From Phytoseiulus persimilis (Eukaryota; Arthropoda; Arachnida; Mesostigmata; Phytoseiidae), in contig CM075103.1 in the NCBI GenBank assembly GCA_037576195.1, forward strand, positions 26,310,723 through 26,374,722: a stretch of DNA of 64,000 nt. The letters are read 5' to 3'. The notes below the pieces were generated by a model. The model saw only the letters and a list, made by a program, of their open reading frames with translations, was not told where the DNA came from and did not search any database. This document shows positions 11,366 through 24,100 of this stretch, one piece after another. Both the position numbers and the translations under genes were made by a program. Position 1 is the stretch's first letter; each line of letters starts with the position of its first letter.

Positions 11366-14300
11366 CAGGGGAAGCCCTCATACAATTTCGGCATTCACTC
11401 AAGCAATTTTAGATCGAGTCGAGACCAATATGTGCACCCCCTCGGAAATCTCGGAAATCAGCATGAATAGCCGTGTCTCACAGTTGTCGAGAGACGGAGT
11501 GGAATCGTCCAGGGCAATGCACACCCATATGAGCTCCTCTCGGACCGCCCGTCATTTCTCCTCCAGGTCATTCATTCTATCATTTGTACCTCGAGAATTG
11601 GCCGAATTTCGGGATTCGATAGGATGAATTGGGTGAGATCGGCGTTTCAGACGCTGAGCCGTGAGTTTTTACCAGGTCACAAGGTCTTAGGAAGTGAATT
11701 CATATGGGACAAAATGGAAGCAAATGGATGTATCGGAGAAAATTGAATCTCGAGGCCATCCGGATCACCAAGCTTAGTTGCCTGAGCAAGTGATCGATGA
11801 TCAAACAACGAGGTTTCTGGTCGAACGAGGGGGCGCTATTGATCTCGTACCAGAGATCTTAGAGTTTCGGTCAATTTTACACTCTCTGCTCGCATCTGAA
11901 TGACGCACCCGAAAACCTCAGGTAGTGCTTAGGCAGAGCAGAGTGCTGGAAGCTTGGGGGCCGCCGAAGGTCCCGAACAAGGTTTCAGAGAACCGGTCCC
12001 GGAATCGCTCCCTCGAGACTGAAAAGGATAACACCACTTGTTTGCAACTCGCGTTACCGAGGACAACACAGCGAGTACTCCACGTTCTCACGCAAAACAA
12101 GCGGTAGTATGGAATACTATCATTCCAATTTTTTTCACATGACGGCCATCCGCGAGCGGGGGGGAGGGATGGGACGGAAAGGGCGGCTTGCCCTGGATGT
12201 AATATATTTTGAAGTATGGGAACAACACGACTCCGATCAGAAATCGAATCATCGCAGGCCCAAGGAGGATTGATTCTGTCGGTGACCGCGATGAAAACAA
12301 GCTTTGTAAGTCTACTGGAGACTCGTCTCGGATTGACTTTCGACATTGAAATCGTAGCCAAAGGGTTATTGAATCGCACTTGCGCCCCCTGGCATCCCCA
12401 GAAAGTAAATATTGTTCTTCGAGATTTCAACTTGCCTCTGCGACCTTCATTTCCTGGAAGGTCTCGCCTCAACCAAGATCTCATCATGCCTTTCCTCAGT
12501 CCGCCTTTCCTCCAGAGAGAGGACGGGTAAAACCTGGAAAAAACTCCTGCCTGTCAGCGTAGAATGCTTGTGGATAATGCTCATGGCCGGCACAAGACAG
12601 GTTTCGAGAGTTTTTCCGAACCTGAACTGGTCTCGGTCCAGGGAAGAGGACGAAGATCGGAGGAGAACAAATACGTGAATCCCGGACTGACAGAGGCCCT
12701 CGACGTAGTCCCTTTGATGTACTCCAATAAAGATTTGTCATCTCGCGAATGGAGGCGCGGAAAATTCCGGCTCCGATCCTTCGAAGCTCCGAGCACCGAT
12801 CTTCTCCTTCGACTGAACCTCAATCATGGACACACAGCTAGAATCGACCTCACGTGACGTTTCGGGGCAGCTTCAATGAACCTGCGAAGCTTGAATATCA
12901 GTTCCGTTTGGATACTGATGGAGATACACTCATAGGAAGGCATCGGAGCTTCACGGCACCAACGTTAGCTGTTTCCGTGATCTGTCGGGTTGAATCTAAG
13001 CGAGTGCCAATCAAGTCGATTGTGATGGCAGAGGCCAGCAGCTTCTGCTGTATGCAGCACGACAACCTGGAGCTATTGCAGGGTTTCGGAGCGTTTCGAT
13101 GTAGACGAACAAAAAGTTGAGGCCGCCGCGTTGTTTGTCGATTGCTCGCTCGAGTGCTTCCAGGGTGGGCCTTCGTTCGAAAGCACACTCCTTGTGGGAG
13201 CTTGGTCGTACATGTACTCGGCACTCAAACACGTCCGGAGAAAGTGTCTAACAAGCTCCTGTTTTTGTTCCAGCGGCGAGACTATGTCGAGGTCGCAACC
13301 TAGTCGTTGTCCTCGGTGCCAATCTGTTATTTCTTGGCCTGCTGCTGGCTTTTCAGGGTGTGAGGGTAGACGTCGATGGAAGCCAAGGCAACGCTTTCCC
13401 ACCTCAAGACAGCCATTCCATCTACAAGCTACCCAGAACTTCCGCCTCACTCATAAGAGCCAAGTGAGTACTCTCAGAAGCGCTTCGTTCCAGGCATCAA
13501 TATCCCGAATTGAAGTCGCGTACTCTCTCAGCGTTGGTCGGAGCCCGTGCAGCTGCTGGATTTTATGAAGGATTGATGCATGTGCGCCCAGATGGGGGGG
13601 GTCACTTCACGCGATGGGATCTCGAGCTCGGTATGGAAAGCCATACGATTGACAAACTGGTACCGCATCAGAGCCTGAGTTATTGTCAGGTAGACGGTGG
13701 TCAAATTGGGGGGGGGGGGAATCCTCTCAGTCTTTCTCCGGGCTCGAGCTTCCTTTCATGCGATCGATATCTGGAAGTCTCGTGCGTGTTTCCGTTGTCT
13801 CTCGGTTATTCGCGCCCATCGATAGCGGATTGCGTTACGTAGAGCGACTCAAGAAGGCCCCTTCTTTCCTCGAGAATCCCTTCCCTTAAACAGCCGGGGA
13901 ACGACAACAGTCGAATGATTGGTGTCGTATCGGTATGATTCGATTCGGGAGAGAGTCCCCCCATTCACCACCGAACAAGATGAGAGTCTCTCCCGAGCTT
14001 TAAAATGGCAGCGACTCGAAGATCTTGAATTGATCCTAACCACCCGGCTATTCAGTTGCGGCTTCGATCCGACAGCGGGTGGAGAAGAGGGTCGAGAGGT
14101 CGACGCGGCAACTGCATTGCCAGGTTGTTTGGATCGATTCCAGACAATCACACCTCTGAGAGTTTTTCTGAGTTGGGCATATACGAGAAGGTACGGAGGG
14201 GGGGGGCGCATAGAGTACGGAATTCGGTCGAGGAATCAACGATTTCGAGGCTCATACGATCGCCCGCCCTGTCCCGAGTTCAGGGGTGTTTATCGCTGTG

Positions 14301-15947
14301 TTGGCAAGTGAGTGGGATCTTTTTCCGCATCCAATCATACCAGCTCGATCGGTTGACTTAAGACGTTCCCCGGCTGGTTGAGTGAAACGATTCAAGGGAG
14401 AAGTATCCTGTATATTTCGACGAGGTGGTGAGCAGAAGATGAGAGAGTGCTGATCGCGCATCGTTATGGGTAGGTAGACGGCAATTCTGTAGGCCCCCGT
14501 GAAAACAGGCCAGGATTGTTCACCGCAGGCGCCGATGACTAGCAGGGGTCAAGGAGCCATGTTCATTCCATCAAGCGAATCAACTGAACTCTGATCCTCC
14601 GCGGCTGTCTTCCTCTCATCCTGCTGACACTCGCGTCCTGCTGCCTGTCAATATTTTGGATGCCGTAGGACTTCTTAATTACGCAAAAAGCGGGGAAAGG
14701 AACTGGCGATGCCTATCGTCGTTTGAAGCCGTTTGCTGCGTTGGAGATTGCTTAGTGGGGAAGAGTTGCGATGATCTTCGAACGCCTCCCACCTGCGCAA
14801 TACAGATTCCTTCAGTCCGAAGGTTAACGGAGCAGCTATGTTCAGCAAAGACGAGCAATCTTCCATCAGAGAGCGACCCAATTCATTCTCTTGGATAGCT
14901 CGGAGTTCATTCCACTGAGTACTTGTTCTCTGGGTTTCGTTTTCCTTCTGTTCGCCTCGGTTTTAGTCGGTTTCCCTCATTTCGGATAACAAGCCCCTTC
15001 TCCCTGAATTGCGCTCCAATGACTCGGGAGCTTTTTCAGAGGCGCACTCCCACGTCAGCGTTCTGTTTAAGGAGAGTAATACTTAGCTTCCTGAAGGGTC
15101 GTTCCTCTCTGCACACACCAAAGTCGGGAGCATGTTTGTCTTCGTGCTTGTTTCCTTTGTCCGCTGCTTCCTTTTTTTTTTCATGAATAACACCTCGTTT
15201 TCGAGCGACTCTTATCATGCTCATGCAGAGTTGCGTCTTTGAGTGAGTGCTCAGCTGAGTTCCTCGAGGCTGCTCCTCCCGGTGCATCTGTTTCACCCCG
15301 GTGCAGACGTAAAACATACAAGGTCCGAGTACACAAAAGTCAATTACCCCGCTGAAGGATCCTCTTCTGACCTTCTGTTCACTCATGACCTCCACGGGTC
15401 GGGAAAGGCTCTCTGGCCTCTTGTGATAGCAATCCCGGAAGTTTCTGGTCCTGGACCTATTCCTTTCCCGAGTTTCGCCATCCTTAACGCTATAACTCGG
15501 ATTCTGTAGATATTCCGCGACTAGACGGATTCCGTGAAAGCGAACGATTCGGAGAACAACACTCTCGCCTGTTAGCCTCCTTGATACCCACACTACTGTC
15601 ACCTGACGGATGGAGGGTGAGGAATCGCGATCGATGAGGATCAGGATACATTCCAGGAGATCGGCGAACTCCTGGCCTAACTTGCCAAGTTTCTGCGGCC
15701 AGCTTTCGCGGAGCCCCTCTGGCTGCCGGGGTACGCGGAAGCTCAAGGACGAAGTTCTCGTACATTCCGCTATTCTCATCGTTCTGCGCATTAGATCCGT
15801 GTCGATCGGAGTCGAGAGTGAAAGAGACCCCAAGCTTCCTCGTCTTCTAGCTCAACGAGGGAGAGCCTGGACCTCAGTTCCACGGGAGAAACGGAAGTAT
15901 TCCAACGACGTGCAAATGACTCAAATCGGATCTCCTTTCCATTCCAG
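11366..15947. other. No supported gene, copy 1
   Basis: Many overlapping open frames up to 265 codons (minus strand 15036-15833) occur on both strands, but none shows a recognisable domain or a clear exon series. G-tracts lie at 13710-13719 and 14198-14206. Upstream exons of the GT17 gene, including its membrane anchor, should lie here but I could not identify them. Equivalent in copy 2: 32559-37140. Confidence 0.5.
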
Positions 15948-16611
15948 ATATTACAAGGTGATGGAAGGGAAATTCTGCAATTTCCTAAATAGCGAACCGT
16001 CGCGGTCGTTGATGTACAAGGATTGCGTTTGCTCGCACGGATTCTATGGCGCCGACTGCGGAATCCCTCACTTCATCTGGTCACAGTTGCTCCTAAACGG
16101 CACGAAAGAAATGACACTGAAAAGACTACAAGAACCGAGACGAATCATAGAGTTCAAGTTCTCGGGAGCTGCCGACCCGGTCGTCCAAAATGTAACAGTT
16201 TGCAACAACGCGTCCCTGGAGGGTTTCCACCGAGAAGTGCCCGACCTGCAAGTGTACACTGGTCCCGTCCAAGCAAACTTCTCGTGTGCCAACCCAAGAA
16301 TCGCAGCTTTTTCATGCCCGACACTTCTGTGCTGTTGGAATCGGTTTTGGATGCTGGCATCGGAACTCTCTTTCACCGACCTTGTCGTCATAGACATCGG
16401 GGAGTCGTCGCTGGGATCGACGCTGCCAGGCGACCTGTTGGAGTTCTTCAAATTCTACCAAGGATTCCCAGAGGTCCTAATGATCAGTCGCGGGCCCTCG
16501 GTCTCGGTGGTGGCCAGCTTCAACTCGATAGCCGTCGAATGCAACTTCGACATTAAGTGCATAGCGTCCTGTGAGAGTTCCAAGTTCCAAGTGATCAGTC
16601 TCGATCTCTGA
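15948..16611 (+). CDS. GT17 (MGAT3-like) glycosyltransferase terminal exon, degenerate, copy 1
   Basis: MGAT3/GnT-III (family GT17) adds bisecting GlcNAc to N-glycans in the Golgi. The exon starts after a strong acceptor (tctcctttccattccag) and encodes 220 residues. Residues about 10-40 form the EGF-like piece that precedes the GT17 domain (C26, C28, G34, C37, then G-I-P). Residues 62-69 read EPRRIIEF, matching the family's PRR(I/V)I block, followed by a VCNNAS segment where GT17 enzymes have VVCESNFT. Residues 145-165 (VVIDIGESS...LLEFFKFYQG) align with the catalytic DVFIIDDADEIP...LFLKLYDG region. The acidic D-D-A-D-E core is lost, about 15 residues are missing after PRRII, and the protein stops about 180 residues early. 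N-x-S/T sites (NGT, NVT, NAS, NFS) suggest a lumenal protein. It is therefore either a non-catalytic relative or a pseudogene with an intact frame. The frame stays open upstream to an ATG at 15610, but that part shows no homology. Confidence 0.65.
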
Positions 16612-19600
16612 GCGGAGAACCACTCTGAACGGACCGCGGTGGAGTAGTAGGACATCAGGGAGCGAGGTATTGCGCGAAATCCCAAAGGAGGAAAAATAAG
16701 AGAAGTTCCATCCGCAGCCAATTCAAAGCACTGTTACCCATTCCTTCGATCAGTTCGCCCTCTCGTCTCTTGTACCTTATCGCTCGAGTCTTGCATTTGA
16801 GCCGACCTACTGTTAAACGATAGCTACTTGTGATATATTGCGTCTTTGAATCAGGGAGGACGAAACAGCGTGCAGGTCATGGATTTATTTTCCTCGTTAT
16901 CGTCGTCATTATCGTCCCGGAGGGATCATTTGCATTTCTCCAAAAGTAGTGCCCCTCCACCGTTTCGAGAGAGCCTGTCTCCTTCCATCAGCTCTATCGA
17001 AGCTGGCGACCCTCTTGAAACATCTCGAATACGAGGTTTTGTGACTGTATATCGTGCCAGAGTTTATCATCGAGGCTACTTAATCGACGAGAATCATCAG
17101 GGACCTAGTTTTGGGGAGTTTCTCTATAGAGAGTGTCCCTTAATTAATTTCGGCGTCCAGTTGTACTCTGCTAGGCATCATCTTCATCAATGGAACTGAG
17201 AAAATGCATCATTGCACGAACAAGACCCTCACTCAATGTATTGTTTGGGATGATTGCGACTCTGTTTAGTTCCGAATGCTTTGCGTGATCTGGAATTGTT
17301 ATAGCGTCCGAGGAGGTGCTGCGTTCGTTCGTCGGGCCGATCTCGTGAACTTTCAACCAGGCTGGGTCGAATACGTGACAATTTGCAAGAGTTGAAGGAA
17401 ATACAGCTATTTTGGCAGGATTTCGGGAGATTTTTTTCCTCAGTCACAGGAGGGAGGGATCCAATCCAATATATTCCAGGAAAATCACCACCGGGTAGGT
17501 TTGCGAGCTTTCTCACGGGAAGGATGGATTAATGGGTGAGCAAAGAAAGTGCTCTTACGAGCGATCGAGACGTATTGAGGCTCGATTTCCTTATGGGGAT
17601 GACGGGATGACTGATACAGGGCAGCGAGAACGACGGAACAAAGGAGAGAGTACCGCAAGGGATCCCTCCGTCCTTGCGTATCTTGTCCTGTAATCGAACG
17701 ACGGAGCCTCGACTCAATGTGACATCTTGTATTTGGCGACGTTTTTCAGATGCGTTCGAGCCCCCTGTTCCGGCATAGCCGTTCGCCAGAGAGGGAAGCA
17801 GATGTCGCGAACGTTCCCGGCGGGTTTGAAAGCCCTCCCAGTGAAAGCAGTCGAGCAGCAGTCGCGTGGAATTTTTCCCGAACAAATAGTCTCTGCAAAC
17901 GAGCAGAAACTCGAAAAAAAGATGAGTACGTCCTCAGGTGTTTGCAGCGGTCGCGATCGATGGTTTTGATGTGGAAGAGTCTTTCTCGAGTTTCAAGATA
18001 TCGATTATGCGCGATGCAGCTCCGTTTCGTCCTTCCTCCGATGGGAACAGACACAAACATCAACATAGAGGTGGAAAGGGGAAAGGAATGCCATATCCTG
18101 CCCCTGTGGGAGGAAACTCTCCTGAGATCCATTCTGTGCAAGGTATCGGAAGCGTATCCTCCTCGTGATGGTCTTCGGCACATTCACGAGGCTTGAGCAT
18201 CGAGTAAAATCCTTTGAGATTTCAGTGGCAACGGGGTTCTCGCGGGGCGGGAGGGGCATATCACTCTCGTGAGGCTCCATCATCTGCGTGGATTCTGCTC
18301 GTTCAGTCTGAGCACAGGTTGGTTGAGAACTGATATACTCGGACGAGCTCGCGGGGGATAGCCGCTCTCGAGGAGTTTAATTGGCCGTAGAACTCCGAGG
18401 CGAGGCGACACGACCTCCCACGACCGCTTGCGATCCACTTCTCTCTGATTCTAATTCGTTTGACGCATTCCAAAACCTTGCTAGAGTCCTAACGACTGCT
18501 TGTGCTCAACTAATGAGTCGGTCCCGTTCCGAACTTCTATCCAGTCTGCTTGTTGCTCGCTAAGTTTGCGAGATCCGTTCCAGACCAGGTAGACGGCGTC
18601 GACTGACGAGCTGCCTGAAACCCTTGTCTTCGGCGTGGGCTCCGGTTCTCCAGTCGGGGATCCATTAAGAGAGCAATGTGTTCAATCAGCTGATAGGGAA
18701 TCGGGTCTGACATTTTGGCAAACGGTTTCGAGACAGGGAGGCGAGAAACCCAAGCGCAGTGTACGTTTTGTCCACACCGACTTACGACACAATCGGTTGC
18801 AAAGCCAGCAGAATCTACTATCGGCGTCATACATTACCCGTATCCGTGAGAGGGAGAACGTAGGCATGAGAGGCAAACATCGAGGGTAAAGTCTTGGATC
18901 GGACCGTTGTAGTTCGTCCTACATGCTTTCGACAAGAGAATGTCAGACCAACTGGCATCTACCGCGGGAACCATTTTGCTTGGTTGCGCCTCTGGACACA
19001 TACCTCTGAATGGATTCTCCTTTCTATTTCTTCCGGTGGAAGCACGATGTGTGGATTTCTATGAAGAACCAGAATAGGTTTCATTAGTCGGCGCTACTAT
19101 CGACGACGAACGAGTTGGTTCCGTGGACCTCCGCTCTTGTTATCCTTCTCGTTGGCCCTTGTCAGTGGAGCAGAACTTGGGGACGCTGCTAGGTCGCTAA
19201 ACTACCGGGACTTGCAGAAATCGGATGTGGGTCATCGTCATAGTTCTTTATAGAGGCTCAAGGCCAAGTTCCGTTGCTGGTGGTATCAGGGATGTGGGGA
19301 TTTCCCAGTCGGAAGACTTGCAGATTCGTCCACAAATCTTGATTATCCCTCGGCAGTAAGCCAAGCGGGCGTACACCCCGATATTCTGCACGCGACCGAA
19401 AAGGAGGCTTGAAAAACAGGCAACGGAGGCAGATAGGTGGGAGCAGAGGGAGCGGAATGGATGCTTTCATCGACGTCGCTGTCATCTTTGTCAGAACGTC
19501 GAACAGCCCTTGTTGCTCTCGCTGAAAAAGTGAGACTCTTCTCGAAGGCGAGAACGCGCAGCACCTGCAAGAACATAATGTTTGAGCCTTTGAGCACTGG

Positions 19601-20824
19601 CCGACGTTGAACTCTGTTGATTTCGGTATGTGTTGAAAGCCGCCGTCGTCCACTCGCTGTCTCAATGCGATCGGTTACAGGGAATTCGCGTTGTCGCTGT
19701 GTTCGAGAAGCAATCGAACTTCGGATTCAAAGGTCAAAACAGGCCCGATGGGATTCGATCGATTCCACAGGCTCTGACACTTGTCAACGACACCACTAGT
19801 GGGGGAGACGTCTTTCGGCTCGGATTTGTCGAGAAATGTGAGGAGATGACCGACAACATCACTTGCTCAGAATTCGAACCGAGAGCGAGGACACCAATGA
19901 GCCGATGATTCGCTCCCGAGTGAGCAAGTTCCATGAGCCGTCCATTGCCGTCCGTTCGGTTTTCCGTGAAGCTCCTTCGGCAACATCTCGAGAGCCGCTT
20001 CCTGAGTGCGGTCGTGAAACAAGAAGACCAACATCGATGCTCCGCATCGCAGTCTCTTGACGTCCTCGCTTCCTCTTGAGGACCAGATTTTCTCGGTCGA
20101 AAACGCCTGCGGAGGTTCTCCGAGCCCGCTGTGGAGGAGATCCATCTTCGTCGATTTTCATCCGCACGCAGGATAGAGGATTCGGAAAAAACGTTGTATC
20201 AGGAACGCATCAGAACGTGTTTCGGTCACGCCAGTTGCAGCATCTGGTTTCCATCGAGAACGCGTTCTTGATGCCCTCGCCATTTCCATATTTGTCCCAT
20301 AGCCCGCCGACGTGAGCATCACGGTTTTCCTAGATTCCCCACTTCCTTAATGCCGTAAGATGTCTAGTGCTCTACCGCTCTGCGGAAATCCCCCGGGGCA
20401 TCGTGTGGCCAGACTAACCGACGCATCCGCCCATTCACCCACCACTGCCAGTCGTCGAGGCCGTACGAAGACCCCCTCTGGGTTCCTTCTGGTTTTCTCC
20501 AACTGATGGAATGCTCCCGTGAGGGTTCAACGGACGGAAAAGAGAAGAACTCACAGGCCAGGCTCGTGTTCGCTGGTCGTTTTATATTACAAACTTTATT
20601 GCCAGCACCGTGCCGAGGCCTCTCGACAGCGCAACCAGTCGGTCGGTTAGCCGAACATCCATCGACGCGGGGCTCCGGTCGCCCAGGAAGGCTTCATCCA
20701 AAACAAATATAGAACTGGATGGGCCGCTGTCTCTCGAGAGCTCCTTGTGTTCCATTATAGCGCGAACCTGGCCAGCCTGGTGACCCACAACTAATGAAGC
20801 GATACGAATCAATGTCACCAGGAG
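16612..20824. other. No named gene; error-rich end of copy 1
   Basis: Frames here are interrupted by 1-base indels relative to copy 2. For example, a minus-strand frame at 19258-19597 is cut short by an extra A near 19414, and the equivalent at 40453-40791 runs 112 codons. Reading frames in this stretch should not be trusted. A minus-strand poly(A) signal (forward tttatt) lies at 20595-20600. Confidence 0.6.
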
Positions 20825-20825
20825 N
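20825..20825. other. Single ambiguous base (N) at the duplication breakpoint
   Basis: This is the only N in the window. Homology with copy 2 ends within a few bases to its left (copy 1 reads ...caccagg-ag-N; copy 2 continues ...caccaggg-aagagg). A lone N exactly at a homology breakpoint is best read as an assembly join rather than a base-call ambiguity. Confidence 0.9.
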
Positions 20826-21192
20826 CAGATGGTGCTTCATGTCTACCGCGGCAAAAACTCTCCATGACCGAGTTCTCCAACTGTGCGGTCTGACCGACCG
20901 CTTCTCCTTTTCAGCTCATTCGGTCGGTGGAGTGCTGGGATGGTTCCCGCTAGTATGAGCGGCGGCGTTGAGGAGTGTTGTGAGGACCGGCTTCGCTGGA
21001 AACCCGGGTCTCGTTTTCCCGGGAGGGAATGGAAGTTCCATGATGGAACTTCTCGATTCCGATGCGAGATCATTGAAGATCCAGCCCGTTTTCAGTTTTT
21101 CTTCCGCTTGGATCCCAGCTAGATGTCGGGTGCAGAGGAATCGATGGTCCAGGATGTCTCTCAGAGCTCGAACCTCCACCGATGTATACAGC
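20826..21192. other. 367 bp unique bridge between the two copies
   Basis: This sequence does not occur elsewhere in the window. It lies immediately upstream of copy 2 and is probably the true left flank of the 20.8 kb segment. It contains a perfect 10+10 bp palindrome with a 1-base centre at 21032-21052 (arms gaagttccat / atggaacttc). I see no gene I can support. Overlapping open frames on both strands here have no recognisable domain. Confidence 0.6.
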
Positions 21193-24100
21193 GGATACCG
21201 CGTTCGCCGTTCCCTTGAGCAATGTTTGGCGAAGCAAGTTCCACCGCAAGAGGATTCTTCCCGTCTGAGAGAGATACAAAGGTAGTCGCATGTAACGCTG
21301 ACCCGAGTCTTGGAAGCTCTCTTATAAAAACAGCATTCAAAGAGAATTGCTTCCAACGCCTATATTCGCTCGTGGAATCCTCTCCTCCATCTTCCCCGCG
21401 GGGAGGGGACTCCGCACAATTCCAGCATTTCTACTCGGAATGTTCCTCCCGCCGTCCGGTAGGCACGGCCCTGTTCCTGCAGAGCTGTTTTCATTTTCCA
21501 CCGGAGCTACTTTTTTCCCTCCAGCCGGCCCAAGGCAGTGACCATTGACCTCGATTGTTCAATTAAGCCGACTGAAAAGATTCCGAGTTTTCCCCCTGTG
21601 TTTGAGATTTGAGAAAGCAGAAAAACGCAATATCTAGGGAAACACACAATGGCGCCATTATTCCGTTGTCTTCGGGACTTGCACCTGGTCCAGTCAGCCG
21701 GGGTCGCGATCTTTCCTTTGGACCGCGGCTCCCGAGTTTTTCTTGGAGATTATGGTCGAATCGATGGGATTCAATATTGTTCATTCAACTTCTCGTGAGA
21801 GCTTCCCTGCAACCGATGGTCGTTCCGGAAATCGTAGGCACTGGGAGCGGGGCCAAGAACTCCGCCATGGAGCTCCGAGATTTGTCCTCATCGCGATCTC
21901 GCTTGGGCTTGTGATGCCGGCCTCAACTTCGATTCGACGACGCCGATGATCCTTCCCCAGTTTGCGGTCCATCTTTCACTTCCGCTCAGTGACCAGCATG
22001 GCCCGCGCAAGCTATGATAGTCAGTGACCGATTCCAACGCTCCAAATCTCGACAGTGCTCTCTCGATGCTTTTCTGAGCTAGTCTCACAAAAATTTCCCA
22101 GTCCTGGCTTCCATAAATCCTCGGAGTTTCCCGACGCGCGCACTTTTATCTCCTACTGAAAGACATAACATTAGTTCCGACTCGAACGTATATTGCAACA
22201 TCAAGCGTTCATATTTCATATGTTCGGCGAACTCTTGAATCGCACGGAGATCTGGGTAGCGGATGCGGAGAGAACTGAACCTGAACCTGAACGGAGAGGC
22301 TCGAAGAGCAGCAACAGGAAGCGAATGCGTGAGAGAAAACGCGGCCCCACGTCCCTCAGTGTAGCGAGTCGACTGGTGTGACCACCTCATGGCGGTATAG
22401 AGTGTGGGAGTAGATCATTCCCCAAAGCGAAAGAGTTTCAACGTCAAATCATCACGAGTCACATTTCGCGAGCTCATCCGACTTCGAGCGCTACCTGTAT
22501 TGGATGATAATCGCCCCGTGCCGACCGCATCTGTTGAGGCGAGCGTCAATCACGCGGAGCTCGGAGTCGAAGAGGTCCGCGAAAGAAAAATGGGAAAGAC
22601 GCCCAGCAGAATGATCGATCACGATGAAGAAAGGAGCGAGCGGATGGACCCAAGATGAAGAAATACTTCATCACGAATATTGCGAGCCGGCTGCTTGCCT
22701 CTTTTTCCGACCGTGAGGAACTACCTGACATCAATGGCGGTTGCGAGGAATTCCACCGGAGGGGAAAAATTCAGTTCTCATCCAGCTGGTCTAGTCAGCA
22801 TACAGGGTTCCGACTCGAGTCCGAGCGTCCACACAGCGGGAGGAGAGTGATCTTCGAGTCTCTACAAAGAGATGATAGTGTTCTTAAGCTTTCATCCTTT
22901 GGATTATTCCTCCATTGCGACGGTTATTGAGGATTTTGGCTTGGTGTCAGACGCAGCGCTCAATCTGGGTTAATATTTTTCAATGCAGGTGAAACTTTTC
23001 GGGACCGCCGGGAGGTGAAAAAATTCATTTCCCCCCGAAAGTTTTCCACGGCTCGACGGATATCAACATCTGGTGCTTCCATTAATCCCAAACCTTTCGA
23101 GTGATCTTTTAACCCTTGCCGAATTCATTAAAGCTCTCCCGGCTCTCTTTCCGCCTCGTCTGGTTCCTGTCTGGCTATCACGTCCCCCATCATGATCGTT
23201 GAATAACGGCTGGATATATAAAGAAGGAATGCTCCCTCCGCTATCCGCGGAACGCTTCATGAAAGCGTGCTTAATAAATTGGGTGACAACGGTCAACACG
23301 GGATGACAAATGATCGGCGGAACATTAAGGATTCGCTAAGAGCGCATTCCGAAAATTACCCGCCCCCTGTTACCCCGAGCAAAAAAGAGCTGCCTCAAGC
23401 CTTGCCCGAAAGGGTACTGCAGGAATTAGGCGAGGGCCGCGCGAATGTTGCTACACTAGAATCTATATGGAGGACGTCCGGGTAAACAGACTGCAACAGC
23501 AGGAATCTGTGAGCCGTCCCTCCTCCGCGAAATGAGGTCAAACCAATCGTGTGATCGGTCTAAGTTGTAAACATCGATACCATATCGGACACCGATTATC
23601 GAATCGTTCCCGTGCGAGTTTCGAAAGTGCTTCGGAAACCGGCATCCTTCAACCGTGGTCGTATCCACAACGAGTGTGGTAACATCTGTATGTAAGTCGA
23701 AGAAATCGAAACGATCCCAACAGAAAGCTCATCCAGACGAGGAGAGTTTCGAAATGCACCGGCGAATGGTTGGACTGTTCTAGCATCCTTTGATCCGGTA
23801 ACGGCTACGGACAAAATAGCCACCTCTAAGTCTACGTGAATATTTGTTTGGCTCGCGCTGTGGTGTAATCGATTCCCGGTTGGCAGCATACCCAAGAGGC
23901 GCTTGGATCCTTCGGGTGCGCGCTTCAAAGCGCCATGGGTCCGTGGCTGCATTACACAGAGAGCGAGTTACGCCTCATGTTTCTTGTTGTCGTGTCCTCG
24001 GTGAAGACCGGCACTCCGGGCAACCCTGCATTTCTCACGTTGCGATCGATTCTGCCCGCGTCGAACGTCAGAGCGCGTCTTTTCTCGAGAACGAGTACCT

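Larger units (their letters stand above)
1..20824. repeat. Copy 1 of a 20.8 kb direct duplication
   Basis: This segment matches 21193-42018 base for base apart from about twenty-two small differences. Base 1 aligns with 21193. From 1 to about 16.8 kb I find one substitution (T at 46 versus G in copy 2) and three 1-base indels (near 286, 1650 and 6350). From 16.8 kb to the end there are roughly eighteen differences, nearly all 1-base homopolymer indels. The segment stops within a few bases of the single N at 20825. The matching ends at the left window edge, so I cannot see whether it continues upstream. Probably two overlapping contigs or haplotigs placed in tandem. Confidence 0.97.

Noticed and set aside
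13131..13568. 145-codon plus-strand frame with scattered cysteines
   Set aside because: No consistent spacing, no signal peptide, and overlapping frames of similar length on the other strand.
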